DNA of 64,000 nt from JAMWDF01 sp964645405 (GTDB taxonomy: Bacteria > Ratteibacteria > UBA8468 > B48-G9 > DSTR01), in assembly GCA_964645405.1 (NCBI GenBank), contig CAZYCA010000044.1, forward strand, positions 186,001 through 250,000, given 5' to 3'. How positions within the stretch are numbered: position 1 is the first letter of the stretch; the number at the start of each line of letters is the position of its first letter. A program made the translations under genes and the position numbers. Below, piece after piece: positions 53,171-60,735 of the stretch. Below the pieces are notes generated by a model, which worked only from the letters and a program-made list of their open reading frames with translations, was not told the DNA's origin and made no database searches.

Positions 53171-54430
53171 TTAGCTCTCCGGAGAAAACTTGTTCGGTGC
53201 TGCCTGACACCAGAAACAGATGGTATGGAAAAGAATTTCCGCTGCCAGGCAGATTTGCTCCAGGTCAATCTTCTCTGTACTGGAATGGGCGTCACTGATA
53301 CTTCCGGCGCCAAAAACCACAGTTGGCATTCCGCCAACCCGATGGAAAAGTCTGGCATCACAACTGACAATAAAACCGGACACTTCTGGTTTCCTTCCTG
53401 CCAGGAGAATAGCCTTCTCCATTGTTTTCACTATCGGATGTCCCGGGTCAATGGCATAGGCATCATTATGTAGTTTATCGAAAGAGAGGCGGTGGTGTGT
53501 GGCAATCCATTCATCCCCGCAGTTTTTTGCTACTTCTGCCACCTCTTTCTTCACCTGGGAAATGGTTTTGTTCGGGAGAAAACCAACTCCACCTTCCAGG
53601 ACTACTTTTCCACAGACCATAGAGGGCCAGCCTGCTCCAGTGATAGTCCCAAAATTTACCTGGACTGGCTGGGTATAGTTTTCAAAAAGAGGTACATTAC
53701 GGCTTTCCGCAATAAGGCGCTTTTCATAAGCACGCATGGCTTTCATAAAAGCACAGGCTTTTTCAATGGCATTAACTCCCTCGTAAGACTTACCCATATG
53801 GACAGAGCGTCCCTCTACTTCAAAAGCAAACCAGACTGCTCCCCGGTTGGCAGCCATAATCTTCAAATCTGTGGATTCCAGAACAATAGCAGCATCAGCC
53901 CGATAGCCCTGCCTGATAAGAGACAAACTACCATTTCCACCTACTTCTTCCTCAATAACTGATTGCATCTGAACCGGCCCTTTCAGTTTCACCTGCAGGT
54001 CCCTCAGCGCCAGAAGTGTCAGGTAAATAGTAGCCAGATGTCCTTTAGCGTCACAGGCTCCCCGGCCAAACACGAAAGAATCTTTTATCCGGGCAGTAAA
54101 AGCTTCTGGCCAGTCCGGTGCATCCACAACGTCGGAGTGAGAATTGATTATTAAGGAGGGATTATGGCTGCTTGATGGATAGTGGAGAACTACGTTGTAA
54201 CGGCGGCTGTAGTCCAGTTCTTTAGCGGCAAAAGTGTACTCCGGGTCCTTTTTCAGCCAATCCGGGATGGCTATTTTTTCCACCCTGCCAAACGGAGAGA
54301 ATTTGTCCGCAATAAATCCCTGAATGGTTTCTTCTCCCTCTCCGGAGATACTGGGAAAAGAAATCAATTCTTTAAGGAAGGTCGTGGCTTGCGGGAGAAA
54401 TTTCCTGATGGTGGCTTGTACTTCCTTCAT
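53171..54430 (-). CDS. M20-family metallopeptidase (ArgE/DapE-like)
   Basis: A 419-aa dizinc amidohydrolase. LIINSHSDVVDAP gives the first metal His-x-Asp, FGRGACDAKGHLA the bridging Asp, SVIEEEVGGNGS the catalytic Glu pair, and SDAHSSTEKIDLEQI the final metal His near the C-terminus. It could deacylate N-acyl amino acids or cleave small peptides. It follows the class III aminotransferase with a 4-nt overlap, which suggests an amino-acid pathway such as acylated ornithine, lysine or diaminopimelate intermediates. Confidence 0.9.
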   Translation of the reverse strand: MKEVQATIRKFLPQATTFLKELISFPSISGEGEETIQGFIADKFSPFGRVEKIAIPDWLKKDPEYTFAAKELDYSRRYNVVLHYPSSSHNPSLIINSHSDVVDAPDWPEAFTARIKDSFVFGRGACDAKGHLATIYLTLLALRDLQVKLKGPVQMQSVIEEEVGGNGSLSLIRQGYRADAAIVLESTDLKIMAANRGAVWFAFEVEGRSVHMGKSYEGVNAIEKACAFMKAMRAYEKRLIAESRNVPLFENYTQPVQVNFGTITGAGWPSMVCGKVVLEGGVGFLPNKTISQVKKEVAEVAKNCGDEWIATHHRLSFDKLHNDAYAIDPGHPIVKTMEKAILLAGRKPEVSGFIVSCDARLFHRVGGMPTVVFGAGSISDAHSSTEKIDLEQICLAAEILFHTICFWCQAAPNKFSPES

Positions 54431-55782
54431 GGGAGAACCTCTGTCAGGACTTCACTCAAAACATCACATCCCTCATTGATTGCTTCTTCAGAAATGCAAA
54501 GGGGTGGACAAATCTTTATGGTGGCTCCTCCCGGACCAACAGGAGCAAAGAAAAGCAATCCCTTTTCCATACAGCGGAGTACCACCTGGTAGGCTGTTTC
54601 CCCATCCGGCTGCCGGTTTTCTGGTTTTACAAATATCAAGGCCCAGACCAGACCCCGGCCGGAAATAATTGTCCTGGTTGGGAATTTCTGATTCAGGGTG
54701 GAAAGTCTTTTTCCCAAAACTACTCCCATTGCCGCAGCGTTTTCCACCAGTCTTTCCTTTTCTATAGCCTCAATACTACCCAGAGAAGCAGCACAGCAAA
54801 TAGGACTGCCGCTATGTGTGCTGGTCATGGTACCTGGCGGGTAAAGGTCCATAATCTCTGGCCGGCCAATGACCGCAGACAACGGCAGGGAACTGGAAAT
54901 GCCTTTCCCCAGACAGAAAATATCAGGTAAAATATCGTAGTGCTGGAAACCAAAGAGTTTTCCTGTGCGGCCAAAACCAGCCTGAACTTCATCAAAGACC
55001 AGTAGCGCTTGATACCTGTCACACCACTGGCGTAATGCCCGGGCATATTCCGCGGGCATAAAGGCAGCGGTAGCTCCCTGATAAGTTTCAGAGAGAACTC
55101 CGCAGACTTTTTCTGGCTTTATATTTTTTTCCTGTAAACTTTTTTCCAGCACGGCAAAACTTCTGTCCTGGCACCAGGGGTCTCCTGGAAACGGAACCTG
55201 AATGATTTCCGGGTCATGATGGGCAATCCATTCTTTCAGCGAGGGTATACCCCCGGCCATCTGGGCACCGAGAGTACGGCCATGGAACGCTCCCTCAAAA
55301 GTGACAAAAACAGTTTTACCCAGAGTTTTTCCCCAGCTACGGCAGAGCTTCAGGGCGCACTCTATGGTTTCCGCTCCAGTGGTCAGCAGAAAAACTTTTT
55401 TCAAAGGTTCAGGAGAAAGACAGGACAGTTTTTCCACTAATTCGGCTCTTGGTTCGGCGGGGAAACAATAGTGATGAAGAAGAGGTTTTTCTATCTGTTC
55501 TTTTATTCTGGCTACCACTCTGGGATGACCATGACCGGCATTGGTTACCAGCACACCAGAACTGAAATCAAGCCACATATTACCATATTTATCAAAGACG
55601 TTTACCCCGCAGGCGTGGTCCCAGATAATGGGCGGTTGTCCACTCATAGACCGGGGTTCGTAACAACGGAGTTTTTCCAGGATGGGTAATGATTCCGGAA
55701 CAGGAATAGGCGTGACAATCCTGCGGTACCTTGTTTCTACCCGGGATACGTTTTTAGGAAGCAAAGGAAAAGTTTTAGCCAT
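54427..55782 (-). CDS. class III PLP-dependent aminotransferase
   Basis: 451 aa. LLTTGAETIECALKLCRSWG binds the cofactor phosphate, VFDEVQAGFGRTGKLFGFQ holds the Asp that contacts the PLP nitrogen, CLGKGISSSLPLSAVIGRPE supplies the Schiff-base Lys, and STHSGSPICCAASL is the next conserved block. The family includes acetylornithine, 4-aminobutyrate and ornithine aminotransferases; the sequence alone does not decide. It overlaps coaC by 8 nt upstream and the M20 gene by 4 nt downstream. Confidence 0.92.
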   Translation of the reverse strand: MAKTFPLLPKNVSRVETRYRRIVTPIPVPESLPILEKLRCYEPRSMSGQPPIIWDHACGVNVFDKYGNMWLDFSSGVLVTNAGHGHPRVVARIKEQIEKPLLHHYCFPAEPRAELVEKLSCLSPEPLKKVFLLTTGAETIECALKLCRSWGKTLGKTVFVTFEGAFHGRTLGAQMAGGIPSLKEWIAHHDPEIIQVPFPGDPWCQDRSFAVLEKSLQEKNIKPEKVCGVLSETYQGATAAFMPAEYARALRQWCDRYQALLVFDEVQAGFGRTGKLFGFQHYDILPDIFCLGKGISSSLPLSAVIGRPEIMDLYPPGTMTSTHSGSPICCAASLGSIEAIEKERLVENAAAMGVVLGKRLSTLNQKFPTRTIISGRGLVWALIFVKPENRQPDGETAYQVVLRCMEKGLLFFAPVGPGGATIKICPPLCISEEAINEGCDVLSEVLTEVLP

Positions 55783-56317
55783 TTTTCATCCTTTTTTCCA
55801 CAAAGTGAACTATAGATTCAGGTTCTGCCATTCTTCCCCAGCCAGTTTTACCTGAAGCCAGCCTTCCTTTTTCTGGCCCGATAAACAAATAACCTGTTTC
55901 TTTCAGAAAACGAACGTTTCTCTGGACAACAGGATTCAGCCACATATTTTCATTCATGGCTGGTGCAAAAATCACCGGTACTTTACTGGCACAGATGGTA
56001 CAGGTCAAAAGGTCATCACAGATGCCTGAGGCTACCTTTCCCAGGAGGTTTGCTGTGGCTGCCACCACCAGAATCACAGAAGCAAACTCACTCAGGGCAA
56101 TATGAGTAATTTCCCAGTTTTCCCGCTGGAACATATCCTGGTAAATTCTATTTCCCGAGAGAACTTCAAGGCATAAAGGCGTAATAAACTTTGTTGCTTC
56201 TTCCGTCATTACCACCTTCACCTGCCAGTCTTTTTCCTTGAGTAACCGGATAACTTCAGCAGCCTTGTAGGCAGCAATGGAACCGCAGACACCAACTATG
56301 ATATTTCTTTTCTTCAT
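55775..56317 (-). CDS. coaC: phosphopantothenoylcysteine decarboxylase-type flavoprotein
   Basis: The CoaC activity decarboxylates 4'-phosphopantothenoylcysteine in CoA synthesis. It is 180 aa from ATG 56317. NIIVGVCGSIAAYKAAEVIR is the FMN-binding start; ITHIALSEFA holds the catalytic His; APAMNENMWLNPVVQRN is the PxMNxxMW motif; GRLASGKTGWGRMAEPE carries the substrate-recognition flap. The CoaB ligase domain usually fused behind it is absent, so it must be elsewhere. Promoter spacing predicts a leader of only 2-3 nt. It heads a run into aminotransferase, peptidase and possibly rpsP. Confidence 0.88.
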   Translation of the reverse strand: MKKRNIIVGVCGSIAAYKAAEVIRLLKEKDWQVKVVMTEEATKFITPLCLEVLSGNRIYQDMFQRENWEITHIALSEFASVILVVAATANLLGKVASGICDDLLTCTICASKVPVIFAPAMNENMWLNPVVQRNVRFLKETGYLFIGPEKGRLASGKTGWGRMAEPESIVHFVEKRMKNG

Positions 56318-56326
56318 AGCTTGATA

Positions 56327-56356
56327 ATAATAACTGATTCCAGATGTTGCTGTCAA
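56327..56356 (-). promoter_or_regulatory. coaC promoter, nearly leaderless
   Basis: Perfect -35 TTGACA (56351-56356), 18-bp spacer, -10 TATTAT (56327-56332) on the minus strand, then 9 nt to the ATG. No SD. Confidence 0.68.
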
Positions 56357-56369
56357 AAAGCCTTGATTT

Positions 56370-57161
56370 TTAAATCACTGGCTGGCAATGGGTTTGTGCC
56401 AGGTGCCAGGCCTGCTGGATTTCTTCTTTTGCTGGCTCAGTAGGAGAGAATCTCCGGTGGAAAATTTCCTGAAACCCGGCAAGCAAACAGCTAATAATTT
56501 TCTTTTCTTCTGGACAGGGACTTAAGAAATCCGCTACTGTAGCCACTTTTTCAAAATTAACAGGTTCCAGGAAAATTTTTTCCCAGAGATTTTTTCTCAG
56601 CGCCAGCAAGAGGGAACCGTGCTGGAGAAAAGATTCTTTATCTCTCCTCTGAGCGCTACCAACAAGTTTGCGGCCGAAAATTACCAGGTCGTGTCTGGAG
56701 GAAAGATTAAAACAAGACTGCCGGGTAAAGGATGGTTCCACAGTATCAGAGAAACCACGAACTTCCACAGACAACCCGAGTTTTCTTAATCCTCGTTGCA
56801 GTGCCTGGCAGATAGTAAGGTAGGAAGAAACAGGACCGGAGAAGGCAGGATAATCATCTTTTCTGGCAGTGAAGGAATAGGTCAATTCCAGGTCATGAAA
56901 AAGGGCGCTACCACCAGTTGGTCTCTGTACCACAGGGATACGATAACAATGGCAGAATTTAACATCAATCAGTCTTTCTGCCTTCTGCTTATATCCCAGA
57001 GAGACTGAGGGTGGTTGCCAGCTGTAGAAACGTAAAACAGGGGGAGATTTTCCGGTACGAACATTTTGCCAGAAAACTAAATCCAGTCCCATGTTTAACC
57101 AGGGACTACATTGTCCGGAGATAACCAGGTACCATGGTGCAGGAAAACTTCTTTCTCTCAT
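56370..57161 (-). CDS. lipoate-protein ligase A family protein
   Basis: A 263-aa LplA/LipB-type catalytic domain. VQRPTGGSALFHDLELTYSF is the RRxTGGGAV-like motif, CFNLSSRHDLVIFGRKLVGS carries the lipoyl-AMP Lys, and FLQHGSLLL ends the core. It attaches lipoate, or octanoate in LipM-type relatives, to E2 or H proteins of oxo-acid dehydrogenase or glycine-cleavage systems. The -10 box lies 6 nt before the ATG with no usable SD. The gap to coaC is 52 nt and holds coaC's own promoter. Confidence 0.87.
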   Translation of the reverse strand: MRERSFPAPWYLVISGQCSPWLNMGLDLVFWQNVRTGKSPPVLRFYSWQPPSVSLGYKQKAERLIDVKFCHCYRIPVVQRPTGGSALFHDLELTYSFTARKDDYPAFSGPVSSYLTICQALQRGLRKLGLSVEVRGFSDTVEPSFTRQSCFNLSSRHDLVIFGRKLVGSAQRRDKESFLQHGSLLLALRKNLWEKIFLEPVNFEKVATVADFLSPCPEEKKIISCLLAGFQEIFHRRFSPTEPAKEEIQQAWHLAQTHCQPVI

Positions 57162-57167
57162 AAGAAA

Positions 57168-57176
57168 ATTTTACCA
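57168..57176 (-). promoter_or_regulatory. extended -10 of the lplA-family gene, leaderless type
   Basis: TGG followed by TAAAAT (57168-57173) on the minus strand, then 6 nt and the ATG. The -35 at normal spacing (CATAAG) is poor, as extended -10 promoters allow. Confidence 0.5.
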
Positions 57177-57194
57177 TATCTCCTGAATTTCTTA

Positions 57195-57223
57195 TGGACG
57201 AAATTTTGTCTCATGGTTATAAT
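57195..57223 (+). promoter_or_regulatory. promoter of the H-X9-DG gene at 57230, leaderless type
   Basis: -35 TGGACG (57195-57200), 17-bp spacer and consensus -10 TATAAT (57218-57223), then 6 nt and the ATG. It shares a 68-bp divergent region with the lplA-family promoter. Confidence 0.65.
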
Positions 57224-57229
57224 TACATC

Positions 57230-57739
57230 ATGAGGAAGTGGTTTTTTACTATCCTTTTCCTGCTTTTTCTGGTTTTTTTCTTCGGGCTTCATGTTTACCG
57301 CTGCAGAGAATGTGAAAGAATATCCCGGTGCATCTCCAATGTAAAACAAATAGGGGTAGGTTGCATGATGTATGCTGCGGATTCTGGAGGGATTTTTCCG
57401 CCTGAGCTTTCCTGTTTATATCCGCGTTATGTTTCCTGCCCTGAGACCTTCATCTGTCCCAGCACCCAGGTTAAAGAACCTGATGTTTTGAAAGACTTTA
57501 CAGTTTGCTACCAGTACACAAAAGGATTGACCATAGATGGTGATTCCAGCTGCCTGCTTGTCTATGAACGTCCGGATAATCACAGGATAGGTCATCATCG
57601 CGGTGACCGTAATGTCTGCTTTCTTGATGGTAGCGCGAAGATGGTGAAAATGAAAGATTGGGAAGATGTGTGGGAGAAACATCAGGCAGGTCTGCAGAAA
57701 AAAATAAAAGGGAAAGGTACGGAGAAAAAGTTTCGCTGA
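57230..57739 (+). CDS. membrane-anchored H-X9-DG protein lacking a prepilin leader
   Basis: 169 aa. The N-terminus is an uncleaved hydrophobic helix (RKWFFTILFLLFLVFFFGLH) followed by CRECERIS rather than the GFTLIE prepilin site. The rest matches the pseudopilin-like family: CISNVKQIGVGCMMYAADSG, then HHRGDRNVCFLDGSA with a true H-X9-DG motif. Ten cysteines are unusual for the family. It may have lost type IV pilin processing. An ATG 12 codons upstream overlaps the promoter and is rejected. Confidence 0.78.
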   Translation: MRKWFFTILFLLFLVFFFGLHVYRCRECERISRCISNVKQIGVGCMMYAADSGGIFPPELSCLYPRYVSCPETFICPSTQVKEPDVLKDFTVCYQYTKGLTIDGDSSCLLVYERPDNHRIGHHRGDRNVCFLDGSAKMVKMKDWEDVWEKHQAGLQKKIKGKGTEKKFR

Positions 57740-57789
57740 GATTTTGCTGGTAACGATGAGACTGTAAGAATACCAACCAGGGTGCCTAC

Positions 57790-57818
57790 TTGCCCGAAAA
57801 CGCTTTACCAGTTAACAT
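57790..57818 (+). promoter_or_regulatory. tRNA-Arg promoter
   Basis: -35 TTGCCC (57790-57795), 17-bp spacer, -10 TAACAT (57813-57818), ending 7 nt before the tRNA 5' end. Confidence 0.55.
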
Positions 57819-57825
57819 ATTTCTG

Positions 57826-57900
57826 GCCCCTGTAGCTCAGTCTGGATAGAGCAGCGGTTTCCTAAACCGCGTGCCGGGTGTTCAAGTCACCCCAGGGGCA
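57826..57900 (+). tRNA. tRNA-Arg (CCT)
   Basis: A 75-nt cloverleaf. Acceptor GCCCCTG pairs with CAGGGGC, D stem GCTC/GAGC, anticodon stem GCGGT/ACCGC around loop TTCCTAA (anticodon CCT), T stem GGGTG/CACCC. Discriminator A; no CCA encoded. Confidence 0.96.
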
Positions 57901-57971
57901 CTTTTTATCATCCTGAAGGTATTTCTCTTACCTGGGAAGAAAAATGAAGGCCAGGAAATTTGTCAGTGCTG

Positions 57972-59234
57972 TCAGTTTGTCTGTTGAGAGAGAAAAGGTT
58001 GAAGTACCTTACGCATGCCGGGCAAACACCGAGCAAAAAGAAAAGAGCCTACCAGACAGAGTGAACCACCTAACATAACTGTTGTAGGGGCACCAAGATA
58101 ATCCGCAAAACTTCCAGCCAGGAGGTTTCCAAAGGGGGAAATACCGGTGTTAACCATGGTGTGCAGGCTCATAACCCGACCCCTTTTGTCATCCTCCACA
58201 ATGGTCTGGACTAAGCTGTTGCTGGCAGCCAGTGCTAACATGGCAGAAAAGCCTACCCCGGCTATCAGAACGAGAGAAAAAACGAGAAAACGGGAGAGAC
58301 TGAAGAGTATAAGAAAAGCTCCCAGCATAAATGCAGCCTTCCAGATAAGATAGGGGAGTTTTGTGAGATTCTGATGAGATGCCAGATAAAGCGCTCCAAC
58401 GAAAGCACCAAAACCAGCGGCAGACATGAGAAATCCCAGTTCTCTGCTGGTACCGAGAAAAATTTCTCTGGCGAAAACCGGCAGCAGCACAGTATAGGGC
58501 GTACCGAAAAGAGCAATAACTGTTAAAAGGCAAAGGATATTTCTGACAGGAAGGAAATTCCTGGCATAGCCAAATCCTTCTGCCATATCCTTAAAAAATG
58601 GTTCTGGAGAATTAGAAGGAATTCTTTTCGGCAGTTTCATCAGCAGGAGTGCCCATATAACTGCAAAAAAAGAGACAGCGTTGAAGGCAAAACAGAATCC
58701 CTCTCCAAAGGTAGCGACCACCAGTCCAGCCAGAGCCGGACCGATAATCCTGGCTCCATTGAAAACTGAAGAGTTCAGAGAAATAGCATTGATGAGGTCT
58801 TCCCGGGTAACCATCTCTGCAATAAGAGACTGTCGGGCTGGAATATCAAAGGCACGAATAATACCCATGAAGACAGCCAGGAGAAAAATGTGCCAGAGAA
58901 CAATCAGTCCTGTTATAGTCAGAAGGGCTAAAAGGGCAGCCTGGATCATAGCCAGAGTTTGCATTAAAACTACCAGCCGGTGTCTGTTGGTACGGTCAGC
59001 AATCACCCCGGCAGCCGGAGCCAGAAAAAGTGCTGGGGCCAGGCCAAGAAAAGAAATGAGGCCCAGAATAGTAGAGGAACCGGTCAGCCGGTATGCCAGC
59101 CAGCTTAAGGCTACATTTTGCATCCAGGTACCTGTAAGAGAAATAAGTTGACCGATGAAGTATAACCTGTAATTACGGTGTCTCAACGCTCTGAAAGTAT
59201 TCCCGGAAAAGAAGAATAATGTTTTTTCTTTCAT
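57972..59234 (-). CDS. MFS transporter (EntS/MFS_3-like)
   Basis: A 420-aa inner-membrane carrier with about 12 hydrophobic segments. TWMQNVALSWLAYRLTGSS and GVIADRTNRHRLVVLMQ are the N-terminal MFS_3 motifs (G-x-x-x-D-R between helices 2 and 3), and AFDIPARQSLIAEMV is another typical block. Such proteins usually export small molecules, for instance siderophores or drugs. It follows the ceramidase-domain gene by 24 nt and is probably in one transcript with it. Substrate unknown. Confidence 0.87.
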   Translation of the reverse strand: MKEKTLFFFSGNTFRALRHRNYRLYFIGQLISLTGTWMQNVALSWLAYRLTGSSTILGLISFLGLAPALFLAPAAGVIADRTNRHRLVVLMQTLAMIQAALLALLTITGLIVLWHIFLLAVFMGIIRAFDIPARQSLIAEMVTREDLINAISLNSSVFNGARIIGPALAGLVVATFGEGFCFAFNAVSFFAVIWALLLMKLPKRIPSNSPEPFFKDMAEGFGYARNFLPVRNILCLLTVIALFGTPYTVLLPVFAREIFLGTSRELGFLMSAAGFGAFVGALYLASHQNLTKLPYLIWKAAFMLGAFLILFSLSRFLVFSLVLIAGVGFSAMLALAASNSLVQTIVEDDKRGRVMSLHTMVNTGISPFGNLLAGSFADYLGAPTTVMLGGSLCLVGSFLFARCLPGMRKVLQPFLSQQTN

Positions 59235-59258
59235 GTAAGGGACAAGAATAGATAATCC

Positions 59259-60635
59259 TTAACTTCTGAAAAATTTCTTGAGTAACTTCAAACTTATCTT
59301 CTTCAGTTTTTCGCCTGCCTGTTCATCCACCCGGCAGGCCAGAGTAGTAGTCTCATAACTGCAGTTGATGCCCAAGGCTTCAGCCAGACGTGTGGTATCA
59401 TATTGGGGTTTGATTTTCTGGTTCTGGTGATGTTGCTGGAAAGCTACCACTGAAGGCACGTACCCTAATGCTGTGTTACTATTCTGAATTACCAGTGTGT
59501 AAGGGAAGGGAGAAGTTGACTTGATGTCCAGACCAATCCGGGTAAATACCTCTCCTGGTAACCCCACCAGTCCTGCTTCCTTACCCAGTCCAACTACCAC
59601 ACATTCCACCGGAATTGATTTTTTCTTTGCTCTTTCTTTAGCAAGGTTTACAGTCTGAGTGGCGATAAGCTTTTGCAAACAATCAGCAGGAATATTTTTC
59701 TTCAGGGATTCTTTTGCCTGTTTTACTTCCTCAGGAGTGATTTTCCGGTAGGGCAGACTGATTTTTTTTGTTTCCACGTTTAACTCTGGCAGTTGTTTCG
59801 TCTTAATTTTATCCAGAACTGAGCTGGTGGCTTCCTGAATCACAGTGCTTATCCTTTCAGAAATAGCCGGAGAACGCGTCTGGGTATCAAAAGGATTGAT
59901 ATGGTTAATGTCTCCAGAAGGTCCATTGAAAACAATAGTAAAAATGTCAGGAAATTGGGATTCAAGTTTCCTTCTCACCAGTCCAGGCCAGTCAGCGGAA
60001 ATCAGGGTGCCACCAATGGTATCCGGGTGGCAGGCAAAGTTAAGAACTAACCCCTTAATCTTTCCTGCGGCAGTGGTAATTTTCACAATACTTAAAGTTT
60101 CATCCACCGGTCCAGCACTTCTAACGATTTTCTGCTCAGCTGCTCCGGGATTGGTAACAACCCGACCATCATCAAGAAGATACCGGCGGTTAAAGGCAAT
60201 TCCTTTAGCCTGGGTTTGACCAAAACCGACCAGCATATCCTCTCTTGTTTCCCAGGCTATTTTTATGCTGCCAGCAATTAAAGCCGGGAGTAACTTCAGG
60301 TAAGCAGGGAAAACATAAAAACCGCGTTCATAAATTGACTTTTCCGGGATCCGGGTAAGCGGTCCAGTATGGGTGTGGGTGGCATGGAGTAACAGATGAG
60401 TAACTGGAACCTTGAGTTGATTACGGGCAAACTCCTGGACGAGATTTTTTGTCTGGTCTGTTACTGAGATAAGGTCACAGGCTACCAGGGCGACCACAGT
60501 TTTACCCTGCTGCAGTATCATAGTGTTAGCCTCTAAATTGTCTCTGATACCGGTGGAGCGTCTATCCTGAAAATAACCGTAAAGAGAAGAGCCAACAGGT
60601 GGAGTAATGACTGTTCGTCCAAAACCGATATTCAT
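59259..60635 (-). CDS. neutral/alkaline ceramidase N-terminal-domain protein
   Basis: 458 aa. IGFGRTVITPPVGSSLYGYF is the family opening, LHATHTHTGPL the metal-binding HTHxGP motif, NFACHPDTIGG the second His block, and NGPSGDINHINPF the GxSGD-like block with a candidate nucleophile Ser. Bacterial relatives are common in Planctomycetes-type genomes, where most probably act on other amides or esters. No clear signal peptide was seen. SD GGAGGAA precedes the ATG. The ceramide substrate is not implied. Confidence 0.82.
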   Translation of the reverse strand: MNIGFGRTVITPPVGSSLYGYFQDRRSTGIRDNLEANTMILQQGKTVVALVACDLISVTDQTKNLVQEFARNQLKVPVTHLLLHATHTHTGPLTRIPEKSIYERGFYVFPAYLKLLPALIAGSIKIAWETREDMLVGFGQTQAKGIAFNRRYLLDDGRVVTNPGAAEQKIVRSAGPVDETLSIVKITTAAGKIKGLVLNFACHPDTIGGTLISADWPGLVRRKLESQFPDIFTIVFNGPSGDINHINPFDTQTRSPAISERISTVIQEATSSVLDKIKTKQLPELNVETKKISLPYRKITPEEVKQAKESLKKNIPADCLQKLIATQTVNLAKERAKKKSIPVECVVVGLGKEAGLVGLPGEVFTRIGLDIKSTSPFPYTLVIQNSNTALGYVPSVVAFQQHHQNQKIKPQYDTTRLAEALGINCSYETTTLACRVDEQAGEKLKKISLKLLKKFFRS

Positions 60636-60735
60636 TTTTCCTCCGTTTAACGGGAATATATTAAATCAATCACGTCTCCTAAGCAAGAGAGGAAAGAAAT
60701 TAAGAGTAAAAACCAGAATTTTTCACAGGGAAAGT

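Noticed and set aside
53155..53370. 72-codon N-terminal extension of the Gfo/Idh gene
   Set aside because: It overlaps the end of the M20 peptidase, has no family match, and a good SD precedes the later ATG.
57158..57349. 63-codon minus-strand frame
   Set aside because: It overlaps both the divergent promoter region and the H-X9-DG gene on the other strand; no SD and no family features.
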